Shown: positions 15,968 through 24,619, numbered from the stretch's first letter. The stretch is 39,997 nucleotides of DNA from Paenibacillus glycinis (GCF_009909185.1 NZ_JAAAMV010000039.1:1-39997), one strand, 5' to 3'. A program made the numbers and translations. Notes: generated by a model not told the origin, from the letters alone.

Positions 15968-15976
15968 TTATTCACA
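15968..15976 (+). promoter_or_regulatory. DnaA box upstream of the sda-like gene
   Basis: TTATTCACA is a perfect match to the DnaA box TTATNCACA, about 115 bp before the start codon of the Sda-like gene. In B. subtilis, sda transcription is DnaA-controlled. Confidence 0.55.
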
Positions 15977-16090
15977 AGCATGAACCGTTAAGCACGATGC
16001 CTTAAAATCATGTTAATATGTACTAAATGATTCCATATCCTCCTTCACTTAGGCTACGTATTGAAATCTATAAAACGGAGTTGCACACGC

Positions 16091-16405
16091 ATGAAACTTA
16101 CGAAACCGTTCGCAAGCGTGCGAAATTTCATTCGACCTCATGACTCGGGCAATGCTTTTACGCCATACGCGCCAACGTTCGAACCCAAATATCAGCATGC
16201 TTCTTCAGAACCCGATACGCAAAACCTGTTTTTGCCGATGCAGGACAGGTCACTTTTACTTCGGCCGCTTAGCGATTCTCATCTGATCGAAGTGTATCAC
16301 GAAGCGAAGGCCATGCATCTTTCCGAAGAGTTTATCTCTTTGATCGAACATGCGATCGAGCAGCGCGGGTTGAACGTCAACGACGACCGCAAATCCCTCG
16401 CATAA
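16091..16405 (+). CDS. sda: Sda-like sporulation kinase inhibitor with N-terminal extension
   Basis: Sda blocks sporulation histidine kinases (KinA type) when replication is perturbed. Residues 59-95 contain LSDSHLIEVYHEAKAMHLSE and continue with FISLIEHAIEQRGL, matching the helical-hairpin Sda domain (LSD..LI..Y..A....L...FI.LIE..I..R). The reading frame starts at ATG 16091, 10 bases after GGAG, giving 104 residues, about twice the usual length of about 46-52. The first 50 residues are polar and unrecognised. A start at M50 (16238) would give a normal-sized Sda but has no visible ribosome binding site. The gene has an upstream DnaA box and its own terminator. Confidence 0.75.
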   Translation: MKLTKPFASVRNFIRPHDSGNAFTPYAPTFEPKYQHASSEPDTQNLFLPMQDRSLLLRPLSDSHLIEVYHEAKAMHLSEEFISLIEHAIEQRGLNVNDDRKSLA

Positions 16406-16418
16406 TCCCTGCAAACGC

Positions 16419-16466
16419 AAAGGCAGACCTTCCTCCGAAGCCGGAGGCCGGTCTGCCTTTTTTGTT
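16419..16466 (+). terminator. Terminator of sda, possibly bidirectional
   Basis: AAAGGCAGACC and GGTCTGCCTTT enclose an inner CCTCCG/CGGAGG stem, followed by TTTTTT on the plus strand. It lies between convergent genes and may also stop the minus-strand SIMPL gene. Confidence 0.9.
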
Positions 16467-16467
16467 G

Positions 16468-17241
16468 CTATTGCATCTCGTAGACGACGGTGATGTCCGT
16501 GGTCACGGTAATTTCGCCGGTTTGCACGCTCGTGCTCGGGGCGCTGCCCGCATCCGCCGCCGGCGCTGCCATCTCGCCTTTACCGATGAAGATCGGTCCG
16601 CTATTGGCGCTATTTTGCGTGATGGTGAAGACGCCCTTCACTTGCTTGCCGGCTGCTTTGGCCAGCGTCTCGGCTTTCGCTTTGGCATTCGCCATCGCTT
16701 TGTCGAGCGCCTGAAGCTCGTATTGATCCTGCTTCTCCGTATCGAACTGTACGCCATCCACGCGGTTCGCGCCCGATGCGGACAAATCGTCGAGCAGCTT
16801 GCCGATCCCGTTCAAGTCGCGGGTCGTCACCTGGATGGTATGCACCGCCAGATAGTCTTTGATCTTGCTGGTGCCGTCCTTGCTGTTGTACTCGTATTCC
16901 GGCTGTACGGTGAAGCCCGTCGTCTTGACGTCCTTCGTCGCGACCTTATACGTGTCGTACAGCAGCTTCGTCAGCCCCGTGAATTGGGATGCGTTCTTCG
17001 ACTGCGCTTCTTTGGCCGATGCCGCCCTCGCTTCCACCGCCACGCTCAAGTACGCCACGTCCGGCGCCGCCTCGATCTTGCCGCTGCCCGAGACCGTAAT
17101 CGTGCTCTTCTGCACGAGCGCGTCGTTGTCGACCGCGTAGACCGGCTTGCTGCCATGTCCTGCCCCGCCAAACATCGCGCCAACTCCTACCGCCAGCGCC
17201 AATACCGGCACCAACGCCCATTTCGGTTTCATCTTCATCAT
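16468..17241 (-). CDS. Secreted SIMPL-domain (DUF541) protein
   Basis: A 257-residue exported protein of the SIMPL/DUF541 family, related to periplasmic oxidative-stress protein YggE; the molecular role is unclear. An N-terminal signal peptide is visible (Lys-rich start, hydrophobic stretch about 8-25, likely cleavage after PVYA near 36). The SIMPL domain follows: ITVSGSGKIEAAPDVAYLSV, VKTTGFTVQPEY, VDGVQFDTEKQ, ALDKAMANAKAKAETLAKAAG and a C-terminal TVTTDITVVYEM strand. Starts at 17241, 17238 or 17232 are possible. It is convergent with sda and monocistronic by layout. Confidence 0.88.
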   Translation of the reverse strand: MMKMKPKWALVPVLALAVGVGAMFGGAGHGSKPVYAVDNDALVQKSTITVSGSGKIEAAPDVAYLSVAVEARAASAKEAQSKNASQFTGLTKLLYDTYKVATKDVKTTGFTVQPEYEYNSKDGTSKIKDYLAVHTIQVTTRDLNGIGKLLDDLSASGANRVDGVQFDTEKQDQYELQALDKAMANAKAKAETLAKAAGKQVKGVFTITQNSANSGPIFIGKGEMAAPAADAGSAPSTSVQTGEITVTTDITVVYEMQ

Positions 17242-17354
17242 CGTCTTCGCCCCTTTTTGCCAAAAATAGGTGTTCTTGTTATGTAAGACGCGCCGCTCCC
17301 CCGCGATGTTGCGGTTGTCCGAGAAGAATTATCGCCTCCCCCGGATAGAAACAG

Positions 17355-17377
17355 AAAAAACCCCCGTTAGGGAGTTT
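17355..17377 (-). terminator. Terminator after the crh-position gene
   Basis: On the minus strand AAACTCCC pairs with GGGGGTTT (one T-G) across a TAAC loop, followed by TTT. It ends the glk-rapZ-yvcK-whiA-crh operon. Confidence 0.75.
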
Positions 17378-17421
17378 CCTCGTATCAAAATTACGACCTC
17401 GAACGGGCTGCAATTTCGCCA

Positions 17422-17691
17422 TTATTGGTTCTCGAGCTCTTCCTTGCTGACCAGGTTGACTAAAGCGGTTACAGCTTGGTCGGCATCCGAACCTTCCGCG
17501 CTTATCGTGACTTCAGTCCCTGAACTAATCGCAAGGCTCATAATGCCCATAATCGATTTTGCGTTCACTTTTTTATCGTCCTTCTCAACAAAGACCTCGG
17601 AAGAAAACTTGTTCGCTTCCTGAACAAAAAGTGCGGCCGGTCTTGCATGAAGACCTGTCTTCAGTCGAACGACAACCGGATGCCTTGTCAT
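17422..17691 (-). CDS. crh: HPr-family protein at the crh position, His15 retained
   Basis: An 89-residue HPr-fold protein. It carries the regulatory Ser46 (VNAKSIMGIMSLA), phosphorylated by HPr kinase to make a CcpA co-repressor. By sequence it resembles Crh more than PTS HPr: VRLKTGLxARPAALFVQEAN, an FVEKD segment, and the end of the whiA operon, exactly the place of crh in B. subtilis. Unlike B. subtilis Crh, which has Gln15, this protein has His15 (TGLHARPA), the PTS phosphorylation residue. It could therefore work both as a PTS carrier and as a catabolite-control protein. Lysine and glutamate content is normal and no truncation is seen. Confidence 0.88.
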   Translation of the reverse strand: MTRHPVVVRLKTGLHARPAALFVQEANKFSSEVFVEKDDKKVNAKSIMGIMSLAISSGTEVTISAEGSDADQAVTALVNLVSKEELENQ

Positions 17692-17791
17692 GGAAACCTT
17701 ACCCCCTATACGAAATTCAACCCTTATAAGCGTACAAACGTCATTTTACTCACTATTATATCACTTTTTTGCTTTGTACACTAGCCATTGC

Positions 17792-18721
17792 CTATCCGTT
17801 CCTTAATTTTTCCGCAAGCTCGTCGATTTTACGCAGCCGGTGGTTCACGCCGGACTTGCTCACTTTCCCTTTGAGCATCTCGCCGACTTCGGTCAAATTC
17901 AGATCCGGATGCATCATTCTTATATTCGCTACTTCGCGGAGCTTCTCGGGGAGCGAATCCAGCCCCACTTCCCGCTCCAGCAGCTTGATATTATCGATCT
18001 GGCGGACAGCCGCCCCGATCGTCTTATTCAAATTTGCCGTCTCGCAGTTCACGATCCGGTTGACGGAGTTCCGCATATCCCGCATGATTCGGACATCCTC
18101 GAATTTGAACAGCGCTTGATGCGCTCCGATGATGCTGAGAAGCTCGATGATCTTCTCGCCCTCTTTCATGTAGAAGATGAACCCCTTCTTCCGTTCGATG
18201 CAGCGGGCGTTCAAGTCGAACTTGTTCGCCAGCTCCACGAGCGCCTGACAATGTTCTTCGTACATCGTGGCGATCTCCAGATGGTACGAGGAGCCCTCCG
18301 GATTGTTGACGGAGCCGCCGGCCAGGAACGCGCCGCGCAGATAGGCTCGTTTGCAGCATGATTTGCGGATCATTTCCTTGTCGATGCCTTGATTGAACAC
18401 GAACCCTTCCGACACGATTTTGAGCTCGGCCAAGATCTCCTGCACTTTGGTCGGAATGCGCACGATATACACATTGTTTTTCTTCAGCCTCATTTTTTTG
18501 CGAACCAACAGCTCCGTGTGCACGGCAAACTGCTTCTTGATGAGGGAATAGATCCGTCTTGCGATTGCAGCGTTTTCCGTCGAAATATCAAGGATGACCT
18601 TCCGGCTGGACAACGAGACCGAACCGTTCATGCGAATCAGCGCAGACAGCTCTGCCAATTCGCAGCACGCATCCGCTTCGATGAGCGTCAATTCTTTTTT
18701 GGTTTGTCCCGCAAAAGACAC
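17792..18721 (-). CDS. whiA: DNA-binding protein WhiA
   Basis: A 309-residue WhiA/YvcL homologue: an N-terminal LAGLIDADG-endonuclease-like fold (catalytically dead in this family) and a C-terminal helix-turn-helix (about 265-300, LNLTEVGEMLKGKVSKSGVNHRLRK). Recognisable blocks include KRAYLRGAFLAGGSVNNPE and CETANLNKTIGAAVRQI. In Bacillus it affects cell division and chromosome segregation; in Streptomyces it is a sporulation regulator. The start is GTG 18721 after GAGGTGAGGG, six bases after the yvcK stop codon, so translation is probably coupled. Confidence 0.96.
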   Translation of the reverse strand: MSFAGQTKKELTLIEADACCELAELSALIRMNGSVSLSSRKVILDISTENAAIARRIYSLIKKQFAVHTELLVRKKMRLKKNNVYIVRIPTKVQEILAELKIVSEGFVFNQGIDKEMIRKSCCKRAYLRGAFLAGGSVNNPEGSSYHLEIATMYEEHCQALVELANKFDLNARCIERKKGFIFYMKEGEKIIELLSIIGAHQALFKFEDVRIMRDMRNSVNRIVNCETANLNKTIGAAVRQIDNIKLLEREVGLDSLPEKLREVANIRMMHPDLNLTEVGEMLKGKVSKSGVNHRLRKIDELAEKLRNG

Positions 18722-18727
18722 GTACCC

Positions 18728-19711
18728 TCACCTCTTTCGTTCCATCCAGTTTTCCACAAGCTGATAAATATGATGACTGAGCCTTGCCGCGTCATGCCGC
18801 AGATAGGTGCGGAACAAGACGAGCTTGTCGGCAATGACCTCGTACCCGCGTCGTTTTACTTCGTCCAAATCCAGATGCACGGCCTTCGCGCCCATCTCGG
18901 CGTACTTGAGCTGCACCTGCTCCGGAATCTCGCCATCGTTTACGATGACGTAATCGAACAAATGATGGCCCACGTGCGCATGCACGGCCGCCAGATGATC
19001 GCTCACCGAATAATTGTCCGTCTCCCCCGGCTGCGTCATGACGTTGCAGACGAACATTTTGACCGCGCACGATTCCACGATGCTCTGCGCCAGCTTCGGC
19101 ACGAGCAGGTTCGGAATGATGCTGGTATACAAACTGCCCGGCCCGATCAGGATCGCGTCCGCTTCCCGGATCGCTTCCACGGCTTCCTCCAGCGGCTCCA
19201 CGTCCGGCGGCTCGATAAACACCCGCTTGATCGCTTTGCCGGCCTTCGGAATGTTGGATTCGCCCGTAATGATCGTGCCGTCCACCGTCTCGCCCTTGAG
19301 CACGATGGCTTCGCCCGCGGCAGGCAGCACCCGTCCCCGAACGGCCAAGACCTTGCTCAGCATCCGGACGCCGGAAACGAAATCGCCCGTGATATCGGTC
19401 ATCGCCGCCAGCATCAGGTTGCCCAGGCTGTGCCCCGCGAGCCCGGTACCGGAATTAAACCGGTACTTCAGCACGTCGGACAGCAGCGGCTCGACGTCCG
19501 CGAGCGCGATCAGCACGTTGCGGATGTCGCCGGGCGGGGGCATTTGCAATTCATTGCGCAGGATGCCGGAGCTCCCGCCGTCATCGGCGACCGTGACGAT
19601 CGCCGTGATGTCGAGCGGCTTCTCCTTCAGGCCGCGCAGCATGACCGAGAGTCCCGTGCCCCCGCCGATCACGACGATCCGGGGCTGTTGCGCCTTACTA
19701 CGTTCCGCCAT
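18728..19711 (-). CDS. yvcK: YvcK/GlmR-type gluconeogenesis factor
   Basis: A 327-residue YvcK (GlmR) family protein, a CofD-like Rossmann fold that binds UDP-GlcNAc and directs carbon into cell-wall precursors in B. subtilis. Motifs are VVIGGGTGLSVMLRGLK (about 13-29), TVADDGGSSG, PPPGDIRN, GHSLGNL, LIGPGSLYTSI and MTQPGETDNY. ATG 19711 has a TGAGG site. Eight bases separate it from the rapZ stop codon. Neighbours rapZ, whiA and crh match the conserved Firmicutes cluster. Confidence 0.96.
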   Translation of the reverse strand: MAERSKAQQPRIVVIGGGTGLSVMLRGLKEKPLDITAIVTVADDGGSSGILRNELQMPPPGDIRNVLIALADVEPLLSDVLKYRFNSGTGLAGHSLGNLMLAAMTDITGDFVSGVRMLSKVLAVRGRVLPAAGEAIVLKGETVDGTIITGESNIPKAGKAIKRVFIEPPDVEPLEEAVEAIREADAILIGPGSLYTSIIPNLLVPKLAQSIVESCAVKMFVCNVMTQPGETDNYSVSDHLAAVHAHVGHHLFDYVIVNDGEIPEQVQLKYAEMGAKAVHLDLDEVKRRGYEVIADKLVLFRTYLRHDAARLSHHIYQLVENWMERKR

Positions 19712-19719
19712 GGTATGCC

Positions 19720-20607
19720 TCAGCTCCGATCACGGTCTGCATCTCGATGACTGACGCGCACGATTTCCGTATCGCTGCTGCCAAGCATGCGTCCCAAATA
19801 TTCCGCGATCGCGACCGAACGGTGCTTGCCGCCCGTGCAGCCGATTCCGATCACGACCTGACTCTTGCCTTCCTTGCGGTAAAGCGGAATGAGAAATTGC
19901 AGCATATCCAGCAATTTCGATAGAAACGCCTGCGTCTCCGGCCATTTCATCACGTATTCGTAGACCTCGGGATCTTGGCCCGTGTTGGGACGCAGGTGAT
20001 CGACGTAATGCGGATTCGGCAGGAACCGAACGTCGAAGATCAGGTCCGCGTCGATCGGAACGCCGTATTTGAAGCCGAAGGAAATGACGTTCACGGAGAT
20101 CGTGCTCATGTCCGAGTTCGTGAACCGGGACATGATCCGTTCCTTCAGATGAGCGGGCTTCAGGTTGCTCGTATCGATAATTTGCGTCGCCCAGCCCTTC
20201 AGGTCCTCCAGCATCCGGCGTTCCAGCTTGATCCCCTCAAGCGGAAGTCCCTCGGTCGCCAGCGGATGCATCCGGCGGCTTTCCTTGTAGCGCTGGACGA
20301 GCACGCCGTCGGTCGCATCCAAGAACAGAATCTCGTAGCCGATCGTGAAATGCTCCTTCACGTAGCTGAGCGATTCCGACAAGGCCGTGAAAAACTCGCG
20401 TCCGCGCAGGTCGATCACCAGCGCCACCTTGCCGATTTTGCCGTTGGACTGCTCGATCAATTCGGCGAACTTCGGAATAAGCACCGGCGGCAAATTATCG
20501 ACGCAGAAGAAGCCAAGGTCTTCCAAGCTCTGCACCGCAATGGTTTTGCCGGCGCCGGACATGCCCGTAATAATGACGAGTTTCGCCTTCGCTGTTGCCG
20601 ATTCCAT
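19720..20607 (-). CDS. rapZ: RapZ/YvcJ nucleotide-binding protein
   Basis: A 295-residue RapZ/YvcJ family P-loop protein. The Walker A is GMSGAGKT (15-22), followed by VDNLPP, DLRGREFF, the C-terminal SFGFKYG, DVRFLPNP and the GIGCTGGKHRSV block. In E. coli RapZ controls GlmS synthesis through small RNAs; in B. subtilis YvcJ is a GTPase with a role in competence. ATG 20607 is chosen for an ideal AGGAGG eight bases upstream; a TTG two codons before overlaps that site. It lies 93 bp after glk, with no terminator seen between. Confidence 0.96.
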   Translation of the reverse strand: MESATAKAKLVIITGMSGAGKTIAVQSLEDLGFFCVDNLPPVLIPKFAELIEQSNGKIGKVALVIDLRGREFFTALSESLSYVKEHFTIGYEILFLDATDGVLVQRYKESRRMHPLATEGLPLEGIKLERRMLEDLKGWATQIIDTSNLKPAHLKERIMSRFTNSDMSTISVNVISFGFKYGVPIDADLIFDVRFLPNPHYVDHLRPNTGQDPEVYEYVMKWPETQAFLSKLLDMLQFLIPLYRKEGKSQVVIGIGCTGGKHRSVAIAEYLGRMLGSSDTEIVRVSHRDADRDRS

Positions 20608-20700
20608 CGTCAATTCCTCCTAACCCGCGAAAAACCTGCACCGCTATTAATCCTGATAAACGTGAATGATCCGCATGCGGAGGATAATCGCAGCCCTTGC

Positions 20701-21651
20701 CTATGCGCGAATGATAAGGCCTGCAGCGCCGACGACGCCCGCATCGTTGCCCAGAATGGCCGGCACGATCTCCACGCCTTCCTGCGCCATGTTAGGCGTG
20801 GATTTGCGGAATACGTCACGGATCTGTTCGAACAGGAATTCGCCCGCCTTCGACACGCCGCCGCCGATGATAAAGCGCTGCGGGTTCAGCACGACGGCGA
20901 CCGTCGCCATCGATTTGCCCAGGTAGAACGCCGCGCGGTTCACGATGCGCGCCGCCACTTCGTCGCCGGCTTTCGCCGCGTCGATGACATCCTTCGCCAT
21001 AATGTTTTCCACGAACGACAGCGACGTCCGGTCGCCGCGCTCGACGGCGTCCTTGGCCATCCGGATGATGCCCGTCGCCGAAGAGACGGTTTCCAGGCAG
21101 CCTTTGTTGCCGCAGCCGCATTGGATCGCTTCCAGGTCCGGCACGATCGCCATATGGCCCAGCTCGCCGGCCATGCCTTTATAGCCTTCGACGATCTTGC
21201 CATTGATGATGACGCCGCCGCCGACGCCCGTTCCAAGGGTGTAGCATACGCAATCCGAGATGCCGCGACCCGCGCCCGCCCAAGCTTCGCCGAGCGCAGC
21301 CACGTTCGCATCGTTGTTCACGAGCACCTTCTTGTTCAGCTTCGCTTCCAAAATATCTTTAAGCGGCACGTTTTCGAAGAACAGGTTGACCGATTTGTGG
21401 ACGAAACCGCGCGGAATGTCCAAGAAGCCGGCGATGCCGATGCCGACGCCCTCCACCTGATCCCACTCGTACGACGATTGTTCCACGATCAGGCGGGCAT
21501 ACGCCGCGATGTTATCGCAAACCGCGTCGGAACCTTTCTCGACTTCGGTCGGACCTTCGTACGTATGCAGCAGCGCGCCCTCGCTATCGCAAATGCCAAC
21601 CTTGATGGACGTACCGCCAATATCTACACCAACGACAATTTTCTCGGACAT
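20701..21651 (-). CDS. glcK: ROK-family glucokinase
   Basis: ATP-dependent glucose kinase of the ROK family, 316 residues. It has the N-terminal phosphate loop VGVDIGGTSIKVG (about 7-19), catalytic D114 in VNNDANVAALGE and the ATP-loop LGTGVGGGVI. Zinc ligands are H166 with C178-x-C180-x4-C185 (CGCGNKGC). GIGIAGFLD and IIGGGVSKAG complete the fold. ATG 21651 follows AGAGGTGG. It has its own promoter and heads the rapZ-yvcK-whiA-crh operon, where B. subtilis instead has the Nudix gene yvcI, as I recall. It feeds glucose-6-phosphate to glycolysis. Confidence 0.94.
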   Translation of the reverse strand: MSEKIVVGVDIGGTSIKVGICDSEGALLHTYEGPTEVEKGSDAVCDNIAAYARLIVEQSSYEWDQVEGVGIGIAGFLDIPRGFVHKSVNLFFENVPLKDILEAKLNKKVLVNNDANVAALGEAWAGAGRGISDCVCYTLGTGVGGGVIINGKIVEGYKGMAGELGHMAIVPDLEAIQCGCGNKGCLETVSSATGIIRMAKDAVERGDRTSLSFVENIMAKDVIDAAKAGDEVAARIVNRAAFYLGKSMATVAVVLNPQRFIIGGGVSKAGEFLFEQIRDVFRKSTPNMAQEGVEIVPAILGNDAGVVGAAGLIIRA

Positions 21652-21707
21652 GAATGGGCCACCTCTATAATAATATAAGGATCTATTGCTGTTTCCGTTC
21701 CAACTAA

Positions 21708-21736
21708 ACTATAAGCGAACGCTTCCAACTGGTCAA
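21708..21736 (-). promoter_or_regulatory. Sigma-A promoter of the glk operon
   Basis: TTGACC (21731-21736), exact 17-bp spacer, TATAGT (21708-21713) on the minus strand. The spacer contains a partial cre-like core (GGAAGCGTTC), about 10-11 of 14 positions, too weak to call as CcpA-bound. Confidence 0.8.
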
Positions 21737-21794
21737 GAATAAGCCGCCCCTGCCAAATGCAGCCTTTCGCCGCACGCTCGCTTACATGAAGCGA

Positions 21795-21818
21795 CGCTGT
21801 CCGGTAGTCCGGACAGCG
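21795..21818. terminator. Hairpin downstream of trxB
   Basis: CGCTGTCCGG and CCGGACAGCG form a perfect 10-bp stem with loop TAGT, about 35 bp after the trxB stop codon. It has no T-run, so terminator function is uncertain. Confidence 0.45.
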
Positions 21819-21854
21819 CCCCGTTGCTCGTCTGCTAACCGGTCGAACCCGGGC

Positions 21855-22802
21855 TTACAACGACTGGCTCCAGTCGTGCACCGCGTGGCCTTCCAGGAAT
21901 TTCTCGCAATCCAACGCCGCCATGCAGCCGCTTCCCGCCGCCGTGATCGCTTGGCGGTACTTGTGATCCTGCACGTCTCCGCAAGCGAAGATGCCCGGGA
22001 TTTGCGTCTCCGACGTGCCCGGTTTCACCACCAGGTAACCGGTCTCGTCCGTTTCCAGCTGGCCGTTCAGGAACTTCGTGTTCGGCGTATGGCCGATCGC
22101 GACGAAAATGCCGTTCGTCTCGATGACTTCTTCTTCGCCCGTCTCGTTATTCTTCACTTTCAGCCCCGTCACGCCCATATCGCCGGCCACGACTTCAAGC
22201 GGCGTGCGGTCGAGCGCCCAGCTGATCTTGCCGTTCGCGCGGGCGCGGTCCTGCATGATTTTGGAAGCGCGCATTTCCGGACGGCGGTGAACCAGCACGA
22301 CCTCGGAAGCGAAGCGCGTCAGGAAGCTCGCTTCTTCCATGGCGGAATCGCCGCCGCCGACCACGATGATTTTCTTGCCGCGGAAAAAGAAGCCGTCGCA
22401 GGTCGCGCACGTGCTGACGCCGCGTCCCACGTTCTCGCGCTCGTTGGCGATGCCCAGGTATTTGGCGGAGGCGCCGGTCGAGATGATCAGCGCTTCGGCC
22501 TGAAGCTCGCCTTGGCCTTCGACCTGCAGCGTGAACGGGCGCTTGGAGGTATCGACGGAATTGACCCAGCCGGTGCGGAATTCGGCGCCGAAGCGCTCCG
22601 CCTGCTTGCGCATGTTCGCCATCAGATCGGGACCCATGATGCCTTCCGGGAATCCGGGGAAGTTCTCGACTTCCGTCGTCGTCGTCAGTTGGCCGCCCGG
22701 CTCAGGGCCTTCGATGACGAGCGGGTTCATGTTGGCGCGGGCCAGGTAGATGGCTGCCGTAAGGCCTGCAGGGCCGGTTCCGATAATTATTGCTTTGTAC
22801 AC
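21855..22802 (-). CDS. trxB: Thioredoxin-disulfide reductase
   Basis: NADPH-dependent flavoenzyme that keeps thioredoxin reduced, 315 residues. It has the FAD motif IIGTGPAGLTAAIY (6-19), GGQLTTTTEVENFPG, the redox-active C132-A-T-C135, the NADPH motif VVGGGDSAMEEA (about 147-158), the HRR phosphate clamp, and FACGDVQD near the C-terminus. The start is GTG 22802, nine bases after AAGGAGG. It follows the TPR/HTH gene by 30 bp, so the two are probably co-transcribed. Confidence 0.97.
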   Translation of the reverse strand: MYKAIIIGTGPAGLTAAIYLARANMNPLVIEGPEPGGQLTTTTEVENFPGFPEGIMGPDLMANMRKQAERFGAEFRTGWVNSVDTSKRPFTLQVEGQGELQAEALIISTGASAKYLGIANERENVGRGVSTCATCDGFFFRGKKIIVVGGGDSAMEEASFLTRFASEVVLVHRRPEMRASKIMQDRARANGKISWALDRTPLEVVAGDMGVTGLKVKNNETGEEEVIETNGIFVAIGHTPNTKFLNGQLETDETGYLVVKPGTSETQIPGIFACGDVQDHKYRQAITAAGSGCMAALDCEKFLEGHAVHDWSQSL

Positions 22803-22832
22803 GAGTAGTGCCTCCTTTGCGATTAAGCTCCC

Positions 22833-24575
22833 TTAGTCGCGGTGATCCGCGAGCGCCGGGAAGGTCATTCTCATTTTTTCTTTGATCCCGCATATTTCAT
22901 CAATGCGCTTGGCGCATTTGCTGACGGTCGCGATCGAGATGCCGTACCGCTGCGATACTTCGTGGTAAGAAATTTCGCGGCGGTGCATTTTGGCGGTCAA
23001 GTATTCCAGCGCGGCTGCCCAGCCTTCCACTTTCCCCAGCTTCGGCACGTCGGGGTATACCCGCGAAAGGAATTCAATCCACAGCGTAAGCAGGTCATGC
23101 TGCTGCACCAGATCGTACTGCTTGTTCATCCGCATGAGCGCGGCTTCCAGCACGGACTGCCATTTGTCTTCCCAGATCGGCAGTCGCGACGGCATCCGGC
23201 TGTGCTCGATGACCGTCTCCTTGCCTTCGAGAATCGCATTCAGCGATTCGTGCACGCCGATGGAGCGGAGCACGAAGATGGCGATCCGCTTCAGATAATC
23301 GTCTTCCTGCGGTTCGACGATGAACTCGCGCAGCGCATCCTTCACTTCATTATCGGCAATCATGCCGAGCGCTTGAATGACCTGCAGCTTCGTATGCCGG
23401 TCGCCGTGGCGCAGCGCCCAGAAGAAGGACGAGCGGACGAGCGGATCGCGCTTCATATGATCCGGCAGCGACTCCGTCGATTTCTCCCACAGCTTGAACT
23501 GCTCCTCGAAAGGAAGATGGTAGTGATAACTCGCCGGCGCCGCGTGCTGGCCGTCCTTCATGCGTTCCAGCTGCTCCAAATAATAGCCGGGCACGTGAGA
23601 GTCGGCATCCAGCTTTCGCACCTGCTGCCATAAGCGGCGAGCTTCCTCGTAGCGCCCCATGTTGCAGGCCGCCACGGCCGCGTAATGGTAGAGGCACGGG
23701 TCCGATTTCAGCGCCCCGTCCTTCAGAAGCCGCACGAAATGGCGGTAAGCTTCGCCATGCTCTCCTAGAATGCCCATTGTCGTCGCCAGCTTAAACACAT
23801 GCTCTTGGTGGAAAGGCACGGTTTTGCACAAAAGTTGGACCAGCGGCGCCAGTTCCTCCGCCTCCTCGCCGTGCTGGTAGAAAATCGCCAGGTTGCACAA
23901 CGCGTGCAGATTGCCCGGCTCGAGCTCCAGCACCTGCTTGATCGTGACCATCGCCTTGTCGAAAATGCCCATGTAATAGTAGGCAAGCGCCAGGTTGTTG
24001 CGGGCCGCCAGGAAATCGGCGTTCTTCTCGACGATGCTCTCGAGCAGGCGAACGGCTTCGACGAACTTGCCTTCCTCGAGCATCGACCTCGCCCGGTCAT
24101 GTTCGAAAAATCCTTCGCGCGCCTTGATGAACGCGAGCTTCGTCGGCCGTTCCAATTCGAAGTGCAGCAGCTCCATCATCTCTTCCGCTTCCTCGAGAAA
24201 CTGCCCTTCGGCGTCTTCCTCCAGGTAGCGCACAAGCGACGTCTCGGCTGCTTCGTACAATTCCATATTGGCGTAATTGTTCGCCATATAAAAATGACAT
24301 TCCGTCATTTCGGGATCGAGCTCGTCGACGATCGACTGGAGAATGCGGTTGGATTCCTCGTAATTCCCCATCTCGGACAAAATTCCCGCCATATTGCAGT
24401 GGTTGACGGGATTATCCGGCTCGTATTCGGCCGCGCGCCGGAAGTATTTCAGTGCCTTGTCATAATGATATCGATCCATCGAGCGCACCGCACGCTCGAA
24501 GAAGAACGTTGCGTCCCACTGAATGGGAATGATTTTCGTGCTGCGACCGGCAAGCGCAATTTTCTTTTCTTTCAT
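22833..24575 (-). CDS. TPR-repeat protein with C-terminal helix-turn-helix
   Basis: A 580-residue cytoplasmic protein without signal or membrane segments. Tetratricopeptide repeats fill about residues 30-330 (for example ALKYFRRAAEYEPDNPVNHC and AARNNLALAYYYMGIFDKA). A helical, HEAT-like middle part follows (about 380-460). The protein ends in a helix-turn-helix at about 535-561 (ISYHEVSQRYGISIATVSKC). ATG 24575 is taken because AGGAGGTG stands 9 bases upstream. It precedes trxB, suggesting an operon. The function is unknown; the layout suggests a regulator that senses a partner through its TPRs. A palindrome lies in its leader. Confidence 0.85.
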   Translation of the reverse strand: MKEKKIALAGRSTKIIPIQWDATFFFERAVRSMDRYHYDKALKYFRRAAEYEPDNPVNHCNMAGILSEMGNYEESNRILQSIVDELDPEMTECHFYMANNYANMELYEAAETSLVRYLEEDAEGQFLEEAEEMMELLHFELERPTKLAFIKAREGFFEHDRARSMLEEGKFVEAVRLLESIVEKNADFLAARNNLALAYYYMGIFDKAMVTIKQVLELEPGNLHALCNLAIFYQHGEEAEELAPLVQLLCKTVPFHQEHVFKLATTMGILGEHGEAYRHFVRLLKDGALKSDPCLYHYAAVAACNMGRYEEARRLWQQVRKLDADSHVPGYYLEQLERMKDGQHAAPASYHYHLPFEEQFKLWEKSTESLPDHMKRDPLVRSSFFWALRHGDRHTKLQVIQALGMIADNEVKDALREFIVEPQEDDYLKRIAIFVLRSIGVHESLNAILEGKETVIEHSRMPSRLPIWEDKWQSVLEAALMRMNKQYDLVQQHDLLTLWIEFLSRVYPDVPKLGKVEGWAAALEYLTAKMHRREISYHEVSQRYGISIATVSKCAKRIDEICGIKEKMRMTFPALADHRD

Positions 24576-24619
24576 AACACAAGGCACCTCCTCGGCTGCA
24601 TAGGCCAGCAGTACATATA

